From Glandiceps talaboti (Eukaryota > Hemichordata > Enteropneusta > Spengelidae), in NCBI RefSeq assembly GCF_964340395.1, contig NC_135565.1, forward strand, positions 18,191,209 to 18,255,208: a stretch of 64,000 nt of DNA, written 5' to 3'. A program made the position numbers and the translations under genes. How positions within the stretch are numbered: position 1 is the first letter of the stretch; each line of letters begins with the position of its first letter. Positions 35,201 through 44,343 of this stretch are shown in pieces. The notes beneath the pieces are model-generated. The model made no database searches and had not been told where the DNA came from. It worked only from the letters and a program-made list of their open reading frames with translations.

Positions 35201-38200
35201 ATACTAGAAACACATTACAGTATTTGATTACCTGTTTCAATTAATTCTTTCCGACATTGTTCATATTCTTCGATGTCCAGTGTAGTCTGTATTGAGAAGT
35301 ACATGGCACCAATCTCTTTCAGTGTCTTCTCTGTGATGGTTGTAGATGTTACCAGTTTGTTGAGATTCAGGGCTTCATATTCCTTCCATAGACATTCCAA
35401 GGCATCTAAAGACTCACACGCAATGGAATACCAAACGCTATTCCCACCAACATTATCCACATGCAGATCCGGATGAATGTTGTTAATATGCTCTGGAAGT
35501 TCCTCCTGAACTTCAGGGCTTTGGAAATATGCTTGTTCTACTTCTGAGATAGACACACCTTCCTTTGGAATACCACCAACAGCATTTACATGAAGATGCA
35601 TGTGCCCTTTATGAAATGAAAATTAAAAAACTATGTATCTGTATACCATAGATATTCCTGTATGCAAGTTGTGAATCACTTGAAGCAAGATAATTGGATA
35701 GGGTAATTTTACAGCTGACAATCAATTGTGGAAATCTTCTGCTCCAAGAACCTGACATTGCACAGGGTAATTATTTCTATATGTTGTTATAATACATAAA
35801 AAACTTGGAAATTTTACTAATTAGGTTATTTTTTTAAAAGTGTATCTTTACCTGGTAGTCTGTTCTCTTCCTTACTTGTGGTTGTAAGACTGCCATTGGC
35901 ACAGGCTGCTTCATTACCTAGTGAAAGAAAAGGAGGGATACCAGTTATCACAAGGAAAGCATTCCTAACATATGACACATCTGTTCAAACTGCAATTTAC
36001 CAGTATAGTGACACATCTATGTAAGTCATGTTATATTTTGTATATATTTAAACCATGTCAAATCTGAATACTTTTGTAGTTTGAAACATAGGCAGCATTA
36101 TTATTTATGCTACAACCAATGAAACTTGACAGCATTTATGGACATTTACATGCTTGTTGTAACATTTTACATTTTTTCTTGTAATATGTGACGATTTATA
36201 TCAAATTTATAATTCACCTATATTTAGACAATAAACCAAAGGTCCAGAGTGAACGCAGCATTTACTTTGATAAATATAGTCATGAACCTGCATCTTATCC
36301 TTAATTTTATGTCATCATAATTTATAATATGATTTTATGATGGAAACCAACATTGATTGCTAAGAATAAACCACAAAGCTATCAAGAAATACTAAACAGA
36401 AAACGTTTCATACCTGGGTTAACATGTGGTTTATCTTGATCCACAGTAGATTGGTTACTACCGTTTCCTGGAGCAAGTCCCTTCAAGCTAGCATCTGTAA
36501 CTAGAGAAATTAAAAACCAAAATATTGACATCTATTTTTCTTAAACAGTTTCTGATTTGTTTGGACTTCTTATAGAATGCTGTTTTTTTAAAGCATGTTC
36601 CTTTCACTCTCTATTAATTCTTAGCAATTCTGTTAACTAGATATATACTGTACGTACACATATCCGATTGTGAGGATTCACTACTTCATTATAGGAATTG
36701 TCAGATAAGGCTAGTCATATTTACCTGTACTTGTACTTTCTTGATTGATTGTTGCAGGATTGGCATCATCAAGATCTGCTGCTGGAGACACTACACGAAA
36801 GGGAGAATAATAGGTATTTAGTAACTACACCATGTCAAGTATAGTATACTGAAGTGATACATTTTTACCAATATTCCAAGACTAAAGGTTGTGATATTCA
36901 TACAGCAGTGTTGCAAATGACACATTTTGCAATTAGTTTGAAATATAAATCTAAAATCAGTGTAAATAAAGATATACATTACTGAAAAGGTGATGTTATG
37001 TAACAATTATTAGTGTTAAATATAACTTGAATTTATAGAATATACTGTATAGGCCTACACACGATGGGAAAAAACCTATAGACATTATTTTATACAACAT
37101 TGAAATAGTAATCCAAACCCTAACCTTTGTACATAATTTGTGAAGTGAATTTAGTTAACAATCTTACCAGCGGCTTTAGCCTCTTCAAGTTCGGATGCAA
37201 TGCCTTCTTTTCGATCAGATAGCAAGTCGACGGCTGCTCCTTCTGATTTATTTCCTGATGGGTTGTCATCTATCAAATAGACAGAAAGAAGGAAGGAAAA
37301 ACTACATTACGGTGAAAAATAGGAAACTGGTTCAGTTTGGTGAGTGCAGAGTAAACTCTCTAGATTAGTAATACTACCAACACCAATATTGCATGTATAA
37401 TATTGGACATGACATTCACAAGCCATTAACGGTCCAAGTGCAACAAACCCGCGGGCTTGCCTGACGAAAACGGGTGTCATAAAAGTTGTTTGCATCTCTA
37501 AAGCTGTTTGTAGTGTTACTTATAATAGCCTAATAAATTGATAACAACTGATATAAGACGGAGATAAGGTTTGCCTCAATTGACCCACTCCTTAGAAATG
37601 ATCTTACTCTGTGAACTACACTGTTTACTTGTGTTATGTAAGAGCCCATCATCACATGCGTAAATATTGGTACTCTTTGATAACAAGTGGACTTGCTTCT
37701 TTAATGGCTTGTCCCAGTAATGAATGCAACTGATCACTTTACAGAAATAACTCTATGTCATTCATATCAATAAAACGACTTGCTGGATATTTAGTTCCCA
37801 TGGTGACAAACATCACCAGTTATTGTTTTTAAAAGTTTATTTGCCATGACGCTCATAACTCAATTTTTGTCATCTTTATAAAACACACCACTCTCCGTGG
37901 TTCTGTGCACGATATTTGTATTGCTTCCTGTCAGCGAAATAACCCTTTGGATTGCAAAAATGGTTTTACTTGAGCGTACACATTCTCAAGGAAGTTACTA
38001 AAAGGATATGCATGGCTTTAATTTGATAAACTTGTATTATGACTGAACAAAAAACACTTTAAGCCATAGGTTTAATTATTTTTGCACAGGTGTAAAAGGG
38101 TACAATAGTGTCTTACAGACACATAAGCCCATCACCAGAGTATGATTATTTCACCATCAACCATTACTTGATACTCAGTCTCTTCGTTTACATTTATAGT

Positions 38201-39555
38201 GAGAATCAATCAAGACTAAAACATGTATGCAAGTATCACAAATATTTAACATATTTCGTAATCTTACCAGGAGTTGTAAGTCTGTCTATCACTGGTAGAT
38301 TTGCTGTACTTTGAGAAGACTTTGCATCTTGTAGGTCTTGTTTCACTTTGTTCATAAAAGTGTCGTTCATATCCTTCATGGATGGAATTACTGTCGTTGC
38401 AAGGCGGTCTTTTACTTCAAGTGCCAACTTGAAATATACCGCTGGCTTTTGAAGTATCAATGATATACGGTCTTTAAACTTATCACCGTCTTCCATGTCA
38501 ACCACAAAACAATATTCATGGTCTGGAAAGTGTTTTCTGATCAAGTCATGACAGGGGGAATGCATGGAAACCAGAAATGGAATGCCTATTGCCATAGCAT
38601 ACAGCATTAGCTGAATGGAATTCATTCCAGGTTCTCCTGGAATTAGGATAAGATGGGAACAATAAATTTCCCGCTCCATGTATTTCACAGCGGGCATAGA
38701 AGATGGGACTACCTTGAGGTGTGGATGTGGATTTAGCTTTCTCCTATAGTGAGATTCCTTAGCTTCAGGAATGCTAAGAATTTTCCACCTTGGAGGCTGA
38801 AGAAGCATAGTATGGAAGGTTTCAGCCACTTTATTGATGGCTTTTGCTAGCTTACGATGACTGTGCATTTCCTTCAAATCATATTCCTCAAGAAATGATA
38901 AAATTTGGCATCTTTGATCTTGGGTGCGAACTGTCGGTTGTGTGAATCCTAAATATACATTATCTGCTGCAAGAGAAACTTGAAAGTGCTTTGCTGCAAG
39001 ATCACCAAATCTCTGTTTAAAATCTTCGAAGGTGGTTTCATCGAGAGAAATTAACGCGTTTGCATCGTTACACTCGTCTCCTAAATTAACAAGCCTTTCT
39101 CGCAATTCATCCCTATCACATCCAACGACAGGATGATGAACATCAGATGGCCAAATATTTACTATGTAATATTTTGCCACATGGAACACTTCATTTATGA
39201 TTTCACGCGCGGCATCAGAGGTTACGAACGAAAACCCTACACCTATCTCTACGTTATCGATTGTGAACAATTTCGGAAAGTATGCTTCAAATGCAAGAAG
39301 CCATTGAAGATTTGGCTTCCCACGTTTGAGAAGACCTCTTGGATTTGGAGGAATAAGTTCAACATTATTCCTGTTAGCATCTGCATATTCTTCGTCGGTC
39401 ATCTTCAAGACTGTGCAAAAGACTGAGAGACCAACTTTATTGAAGAGATAAGCAAGAAGCCTTACAACAGCAGGGGTCCCATTCTGGAATGGTGATCCCC
39501 ACCTGTCACTTATGATCAGAACAGCTGGACGTTGATTGGCTGGTTTGTCATCCAT
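13446..39555 (-). CDS. GT-B glycosyltransferase-like / TRADD-N-like / coiled-coil / NHL-propeller protein
   Basis: Seen: coding exons 39555-38268, 37269-37168, 36790-36725, 36500-36414, 35917-35852, 35606-35232, 34655-34125, 33321-33163 and 14257-13446, all with consensus acceptors and GTAAG-type donors (GTTAGT at 34124). Every junction is phase 1; the sum is 3,486 nt, 1,161 residues plus stop. Order: GT-B-like domain (1-429), Ser/Thr/Asp-rich linker (430-536), TRADD-N-like domain (about 565-655), coiled coil (about 680-835), repeated segment (839-891), NHL propeller (892-1161). No signal peptide or membrane segment is seen, so probably cytosolic. Family knowledge: TRADD N-domains recruit signalling partners, coiled coils oligomerise, NHL propellers bind ligands. 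Inference: a signalling scaffold or sensor in cell death or immunity. The ~19-kb last intron is the weakest join: a phase match supports it, but two neighbouring genes remain possible. Confidence 0.65.
14390..15090. repeat. Degenerate ~150-bp tandem repeat with X-box-like motifs
   Basis: Motifs of the form TTNCCATGRNAAC recur at about 14441, 14587, 14746, 14891 and 15066, roughly 145-175 bp apart, with a further one at about 15375. Flanking text also repeats (GAGATAGAA then TTTTTGAAAAGAAGTAG and similar). The copy GTAACCATGGCAAC at 14587 matches the palindromic RFX X-box consensus. It lies in the last intron of the NHL gene. Confidence 0.6.
15603..15950. repeat. Three tandem copies of a ~113-bp unit
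   Basis: Copies start near 15608, 15721 and 15835 with CCTAGCAACCATGACCAC and continue with TAGCAACA, AAGATAACAACA and GAATAAACATTCA elements. Divergence is moderate. It may be a derivative of the X-box-like repeat to its left, since CAACCATGAC is a variant half of that motif. Confidence 0.7.
16279..16487. repeat. Direct duplication of ~105 bp
   Basis: Two adjacent copies share CAATCAAGTCCCATT, GCATACCAATGGTATTAATC and AGATGATT. High identity suggests a recent duplication. Confidence 0.75.
16930..22401. repeat. 52-bp minisatellite, array 1
   Basis: About a hundred head-to-tail copies of a 52-bp unit that includes CTAGGTCTAGTGTTGTGTAT followed by CACACACTGTGTACATGAC and CATCACATCACA. Measured spacings between successive AGGTCTAG/AGCTCTAG cores are 52 bp. 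Each unit can fold through AGTGTTGTG against CACACACT. Since 52 is not a multiple of three, the open frames through it rotate and are not coding. The left edge is diffuse and more diverged. Confidence 0.97.
22402..22545. repeat. Array-terminal block, copy A (uninterrupted)
   Basis: A unique-looking ~130-bp block (TGAAGATGTCATATCACCCC, TGCTTTCAAGCACACAGCAC, TTATCTCATTGTGTACATAA) that recurs at 26702-26836 and about 32700-32830, in each case after a minisatellite array. It serves as the empty site for both transposon insertions in copy B. Confidence 0.9.
22546..24152. repeat. 52-bp minisatellite, array 2
   Basis: About thirty units of the same 52-bp repeat, ending in the same variant run seen at the end of array 1 (CTCACCACACTNTGTGTATT then TTGTATATGACACTGTG), then ACAATACATGTGTAC, where the DNA transposon begins. 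Confidence 0.95.
24256..24534. repeat. Near-perfect palindrome inside the DNA element
   Basis: Arms 24256-24321 and 24468-24534 are almost exact inverted copies (AATAAGCAGTCCATAAGCAT, GGCCGAATTATTTAAATGAG). The arm tips AATAAGCAGTCCA match the right end of the whole element (AATAAGCAGTCCAG), which suggests a nested related miniature copy. Confidence 0.75.
26386..26570. repeat. Three tandem 60-bp subterminal repeats
   Basis: CTAAGCATGTGAAATAAGCT recurs at 26391, 26451 and 26511, with TTTACCATGTACATGTTAAT between. The first two units are identical over most of their length. They lie just inside the right end of the DNA element. Confidence 0.9.
26702..26836. repeat. Array-terminal block, copy B (split by two insertions)
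   Basis: Nearly identical to 22402-22535. Its left neighbour sequence lies before the DNA element (24121-24152) and its right continuation (CTGTGAAGATGTACTCAGTC) lies beyond the LINE at about 30385, so both elements entered this one copy. Confidence 0.9.
26837..30382 (-). mobile_element. CR1/L2-type LINE, nearly full ORF2, decayed
   Basis: Minus-strand non-LTR retrotransposon. From its 5' end: an apurinic-type endonuclease ([34 protein letters not shown]) about 29.85-29.2 kb; a linker rich in basic residues; reverse transcriptase with [30 protein letters not shown] and the catalytic [10 protein letters not shown] near 27.8 kb; then the ...[10 protein letters not shown]-like C-terminus ending about 26.94 kb. 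The 3' end is ATTTATATAGCGCC followed by an ATTG-type repeat tail. The frame is interrupted by several stops and one frameshift near 28.45 kb, so it is dead. Comparison with the empty block at 22402 fixes both ends; a short CACAT duplication may flank it. Confidence 0.9.
30410..32690. repeat. 52-bp minisatellite, array 3
   Basis: About forty-four units of the same repeat, beginning with the same ATGACATCACACTACACTAG entry seen in array 2 and ending with the same variant run and ACAATACATGTGTACACTG. Confidence 0.96.
32691..33115. repeat. Array-terminal block, copy C, and decayed flank
   Basis: About 32700-32830 matches the two other blocks (GCTTTCAAGCACACAGCATT, TTATCTCATTGTG). After it the sequence degrades into TGTGTATAT/ATCACA-rich text with no clear unit until about 33115, where ordinary intron begins. 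Confidence 0.8.
33163..33321 (-). CDS. Probable exon with four ~11-residue internal repeats
   Basis: A 159-bp stretch open in the minus frame required by its neighbours, with acceptor TGTCTATTACACAG and donor AAAG|GTAAAT, both phase 1. It is built of four imperfect ~33-36-bp units each starting GTCA or GTCG, giving [35 protein letters not shown] and [11 protein letters not shown]. Repeat lengths that keep the frame support coding. It could instead be a chance-open minisatellite; skipping it leaves the gene in frame. Confidence 0.45.
34125..34655 (-). CDS. Coiled-coil exon
   Basis: A 531-bp phase 1-1 exon with acceptor TTTTTACTGGTCTACAG. After a short acidic Ser/Thr start ([19 protein letters not shown]) it encodes about 155 residues of heptad-patterned coiled coil with a brief Gly/Pro/Ser break ([20 protein letters not shown]), so two helical segments. 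The donor AAAG|GTTAGT is in phase 1. Role inferred: oligomerisation. Confidence 0.75.
35232..35606 (-). CDS. TRADD-N-like domain exon
   Basis: A 375-bp phase 1-1 exon (acceptor CATTTCATAAAG, donor ACAG|GTAATC). The core reads [20 protein letters not shown], then an [18 protein letters not shown] helix, a TITEKTL turn, a strand [11 protein letters not shown] and a closing helix [12 protein letters not shown]. This strand-helix-helix-strand-helix order and spacing follows the second half of the TRADD N-terminal domain (strand with FCG, helix FLRAYREGALRAAL, strand LQLELRAG, helix). Assignment is by eye; an unrelated alpha/beta fold is possible. Confidence 0.5.
35852..37269 (-). CDS. Four small linker exons (phase 1-1 cassettes)
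   Basis: Exons 37269-37168 (102 bp), 36790-36725 (66 bp), 36500-36414 (87 bp; a second acceptor 6 bp in would give 81 bp) and 35917-35852 (66 bp). All have lengths divisible by three and phase 1 ends, so any can be skipped without breaking the frame. They encode hydrophilic text rich in Ser, Thr, Asn, Asp and Glu (e.g. [36 protein letters not shown]), likely disordered spacer between the GT-B-like and TRADD-N-like domains. Confidence 0.65.
38268..39555 (-). CDS. First coding exon: GT-B glycosyltransferase-like domain
   Basis: ATG at 39555 lies 7 bases inside an exon whose acceptor is TTATTTTGTTAG, in good context (CAAATATGG), so a non-coding leader exon should exist upstream. 429 codons follow in one exon. 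Residues 8-60 ([16 protein letters not shown] then a helix ending [14 protein letters not shown]) resemble the N-terminal Rossmann start of GT4-like enzymes; the C-terminal half has [20 protein letters not shown] followed by [11 protein letters not shown], matching the EPG...EA.A.G.P element that binds the nucleotide sugar in retaining GT-B enzymes. The second Glu of the usual EX7E pair is not present at the expected position (EPGMNSIQL, residues 308-316), so catalysis is doubtful. Confidence 0.7.
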
Positions 39556-41661
39556 ATTTGACCTAACAAAATAAAAATAGCAAAGAGTCATGGTACAACA
39601 TTATGAAACCTTCAATAATGATGGGGATATGAAAACAAACCTGGTCTGTTTCGTAAAACGTGACCATCTCTCCGATTCCTTTTTCTAGAAAGTGATCCTC
39701 CCCAATTTCCTTTCTTTAAATATTACTCTACCCCGTTCAAATATTGTTAAAACATGTTCATGCTCTGACGTGAACAGGGGTTGAATCAGTAATAAGAACT
39801 TTATCCCACCGCTGCCATCACGCTTTTCCCACTACTACTACCACCATGGTGAAGTTATGAGAAGAAACCGTATTAATCAATTTACTAATTAATTAACAGA
39901 CTAAGAATATGAGAAATCAACTACATGTAATACAGTACTTTTAGACTAGTAAACGCGACAATCACGCTATCTCGTCGTTTGTTGCAGATTTTAAGTTATT
40001 GAATCTGCATATGACCTCTGACCTCAGTAACAAAGAAGGTGTGCCACTCATGAATATCAAAAGATGTGCGTACTGAGCAGAAACACGTAAATGTAGACTC
40101 AACCAGCATTGACATAATTAAATTCTCTTAGTACAAATGGGTTTAGATTGTTGATACTATAGTAACACACATGGAAGCTAGATCAAACCATGCAGGGTGA
40201 AAGATTTACTTCATTTTGTCATGAAATTGCCAATTTGTAAAATGCTGGTAGTATTTGGTATTGGTATTATTGTGCCAAGTATTTGCCCGATTTAGTTGAT
40301 TAAACATTTTTTGCGGGGGGAGGGGGGGGGCACGGAGTAATGAGACTGGTAGAAACGCTGTTAAAGTTGCAATGATACATTGAACCCTTGAGCGTAGTAT
40401 TTCAGTCACGTGATACTGTTACCTACTGTACGTTCAATGTACCATGCCATTAATACTCGACTCCCATTGTTATTATTGAATGTAAATTGTTAATGTCTTT
40501 GTCATGTGACCCATCACATAACAAAATGTGTTTGATGACATGGCCGTGGCTAGTAGTAGTGGTTCGAAGCCAAAAGCTGCCATTATTGATACAGCAACTG
40601 AGTCTGAGAATTGAAAATATTTGGATTCATATTTAATTGTAACACCTGTGATGATCACGTTCCTCTTTAGAATCTGTAGGAAAGTGTTTTTGAAATGAGT
40701 TGTCATAGTATGCACAAAGGCATTATGATCAATAACAACTTTCTGTTTAGAATACTGGGTGAAATTTTAACATTTCTGTAACTTTAACAATTGATCGGAA
40801 AAAAAGCAGAGGTGAAAAAAAGGCCCCTTCATACAAGTGTTCGCTGTAGATTTGCCCAGGGTGATTCTTTTGTTCACATTGATATCTCACCAGACCTTGA
40901 AATGAATAGGGTTTCTGTTGAATGAGTGAACCTTTTATGTGACGTGACATGCAAAGATATACATGGGTTACTTTGCAAAATGTAGACGGAAATATGTGAT
41001 AAATAATGCTGAATTTTTTGTTTGTCTACAACTAAATTTCACATTTCTGCTTACATGTGAAAATTTGCATAGTTCGAACAAGAAGCAATACCAATATGTC
41101 AACAAAACTGCGTACACAATGTGTTGAACTTTCACTATTAAGGACAAGTATGGACTGGTCTGGAATGGTCTGACGTCATTAGAGGTCATGAAAGGTTAGG
41201 ACAACTTATTGAATACTTCTTTTGTCATTCAAATGAGCACTATTATTTGCTATACTTCAGATACTTGTTGAAAACACAGCTACCGCTGTACAAGCTAGCT
41301 ATCAAAAACATTCATCAAAGCGTTGGGTCGTAACACCACTACCATGCCTACACATTGACACAAGCTCTGGTCTGGCAGACATTTTAAAAAGAAAGAAAAT
41401 TACAACATACAAGCTTGAAAGAAACGGCATATTGAAACAAGTCTATTTAATTTTGATACCAAGATAATAATGTATTCAATACAAATGAGTCTCAACAACT
41501 TAACGAATCATTATGGCCTTGTTGACTGTGTTCCAAATCGTGATGTAAGATGAGAGAACCAAACCTATGTATTTAATTTACTGGTAATATGTCCGACTAA
41601 TCTGTCACACCCAGCGTTTCATCACATATATGAACTAAACGTTTGATGTCGCACTTGTGAA

Positions 41662-41701
41662 CGTTCGTTTAGGGCCGGGGGGGGGGGGGGCTAAACGAAC
41701 G
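41662..41701. repeat. Hairpin with a poly-G loop
   Basis: Perfect 11-bp arms CGTTCGTTTAG and CTAAACGAACG enclose GGCC followed by about fourteen G residues. Confidence 0.85.
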
Positions 41702-41783
41702 ATAGCACACGTACAGTCGGTTGCTTTTTAAAGATAAAGTTTTCTCTAATGCAATTTCAACGTTATCATACAAAGTGTCTTAC

Positions 41784-41880
41784 CTTTCAATTCAACCGAT
41801 GCATAAATGCTGCAACGATACTCTTGAGAGTGTCTACCAACGTCCTATGGAGGATGCATCGAATTGAAACAGGCTGGTAA
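41784..41880 (-). other. Possible non-coding leader exon of the GT-B/TRADD-N-like gene
   Basis: A consensus donor (AAAG|GTAAGAC on the minus strand) ends this stretch about 2.2 kb upstream of the first coding exon, which itself begins with an acceptor. The stretch contains inverted TTTCAATTC...GATGCAT arms. Its upstream edge and promoter are not defined. Confidence 0.25.
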
Positions 41881-42383
41881 AGACGCCTTTAAGGTATGAG
41901 ATATCTGCAACAGGTCATCAGAGTTAAATATAGTAAGTCACGTGGTATCATAGATGTGCACTGATGCAGTGTATAATTGACAACCTTGTGTCGGTTTCAA
42001 TGGTTCAAACTCAATTAAAACTTGAATATTATGAACTGTTTTGTTATATGTGACTAATTAATTGCGATATTGTACACTGAACAGCATTGAGTCATCTGTG
42101 GGTACACATATTTATGTAGCAGTACAGATAGGATGGTGTACTATATTCAATCGAATTGTTTTTGGGTACACCCCAACAAATCAGCGTCCCAAATTATACA
42201 TTAGCACTGTTCTCTCAATGGAACCTGTTGCAAGATTACGTACACAGAAAACAAACAAACAAAAGGGGGAAAACCAGGAAAAAAAAGTTACAGACGCAGA
42301 GTGTACTTTAAAAGATATCCACCCACATTACCAGACTACATTCTTAAGTTGTCTTTTAAATATCGATGAGTTCGGAGCTGATC

Positions 42384-43010
42384 TTATGGATAGGGGTAGA
42401 TTGTTCCATAGAACAGCACCACTATAGTGAAATGCCCGTTTCCCATATTCAGTTTTAACTGTAGGGATGTATATGTTACCTTTACTGGCCTGTGGTTTGT
42501 GTTATGAATATGAATTTGGTTGGGAAGATTGAACATTTCAGTGAGGTAACTAGGTGCATTGCCTGTTACGGATTTGTAGACGAGTGTTGCCAGTTGGCGC
42601 TTCCATCTAATTTGAGGGCTGACCCAACCCAAGTTTTCATATACCCAACCCGTACTAGTAACACGGGGAACTTCGAGGAGCAGTCGACCAGCTCGTTTGT
42701 GGAGGAGCTCAAATGTCTTCAAATACATTTGCTTCGTATTACATCATACATTCGCAGCATAATCGAAATGGGGAAGGACTAAAGTAATGAACATCATCTT
42801 CAACATCAAGTCCCATTGGCAAAAAGTGTCGACAATAGACCAAGTTTTAGAGATATTTTAGCAGAAATTTTGTGTTGAAAAATTTCAATTTTGAATCCAG
42901 CCAAACCCCTAAGTATTTGAAATCAAATACTTGCTCTACTAGGTCTCCCTGTATTTGAATTTGCAAAACTAAATTTAATTTTAGTCTTTGCATGTATTTA
43001 GATGTTTATG
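42384..43010 (-). mobile_element. LINE reverse-transcriptase relic (C-terminal half)
   Basis: In minus-strand frames: VFDFKYLGVWLDSKLKF, then LVLPHFDYAANV, then LLHKRAGRLLLEVPRVTS and LATLVYKSVTGNAPSYLTEM. These are standard post-catalytic segments of LINE reverse transcriptases (the LGV..D, LP.FDY, R..GR.IL..P and Y...G.AP.YL elements). The pieces lie in different frames with stops between, so this is an old fragment. Its wording differs from the LINE at 26837-30382, so it is another family. Confidence 0.8.
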
Positions 43011-43965
43011 GTGATTCATGGAACTTAAAGACTTTGTCATTTGGTATTACCGTAGATCGGTCAGATGATGTGAGATATTACACCATTAAATTTGCAATAG
43101 ACACTTGATAAGGTACCGTGTGTCTGATAAAGAATTGTACAGTTGTATAAACAAGGCTGTAAACAAACACTGCCGATACAATGGACGATAATTGTGCTGA
43201 CACAAGCTCAATAAGTTCCAGGAATTACACTATGTTAGGTATTTGTTGAATTCATTGCTTAATTCATGGGTTTTGAAGAAAGTTGCCAACATATGTATTC
43301 AATGGGTCAAAAATATTTTGTGCAATTTTTACACATCGATTGAAGTGCAACACAGCGAATTTTATTTGATATATGTACGACGTTTTATTATAATTGTTAG
43401 TAATTCACACTGGTGTGACATTTGACCCAAGTAACAACAGCCTGCAATACTTGTAGAAGAGACGCCATTTTGTTGGAACACCACACCTAGTGTTTCAATA
43501 CGTTCATAGTATTAAACAAGACTAGTGATTAATAGCAACAAAATAAATACATCACAGTTACTGTGGTCTGTGAGTTTCCGAGATTTTCTGGTTTTGTTTC
43601 CATGAACAGAGTGTTTTACAAACCTTAAATGCCAACATGAATGGTTTGTAGTTTTGTTGAATTTTGCATTAAATGTTTCTAGAAAATGTATCTCACCTTT
43701 GAGTAAATCGTCGCAGTGTTGTCAAATCTGTCATCCACGTGTATTACCTCTCACTTGATGTACTGGATAATCTCTCACAGAATCACTTTAAAAATGCCCA
43801 GGCTTGAAACAACGCACTAGTGTTGTTGTATTAAAAGAAAGGCATGGTATGTTAATCACGTGACAGCATATGTTCCAGTTCTGTATGTGACATGAATAAC
43901 TTATAATAGTATCAACGCCATTTCGTAAATGGTTGCTAACCTTTTCTGATGACGTCATGACAAGT

Positions 43966-44248
43966 TAAATATACATACATGCATACATACATACACACAC
44001 ACACATACATACATACATACATACATACATACATACATACATACATACATACATACATAAATTCATACATACATACATACATACATACATACATACATAC
44101 ATACATACATACATACATACATACAAAATAGCAATTGATCATTTAATGTTGCTGATATTGATGTTCCGACGTCATTACAATATATGTTTGTGTATGTATG
44201 TATGTATGTGTGTATGTATGTGCGTGCGTGCGTGTGTGTGTGCATGTG

Positions 44249-44342
<94 letters not shown>
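43966..44342. repeat. CATA and TG microsatellites
   Basis: About 150 bp of CATA (43966-44125) and, after 65 bp of ordinary sequence, TATG/TG ending in about 80 bp of pure TG (44261-44342). Confidence 0.97.
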
Positions 44343-44343
<1 letters not shown>

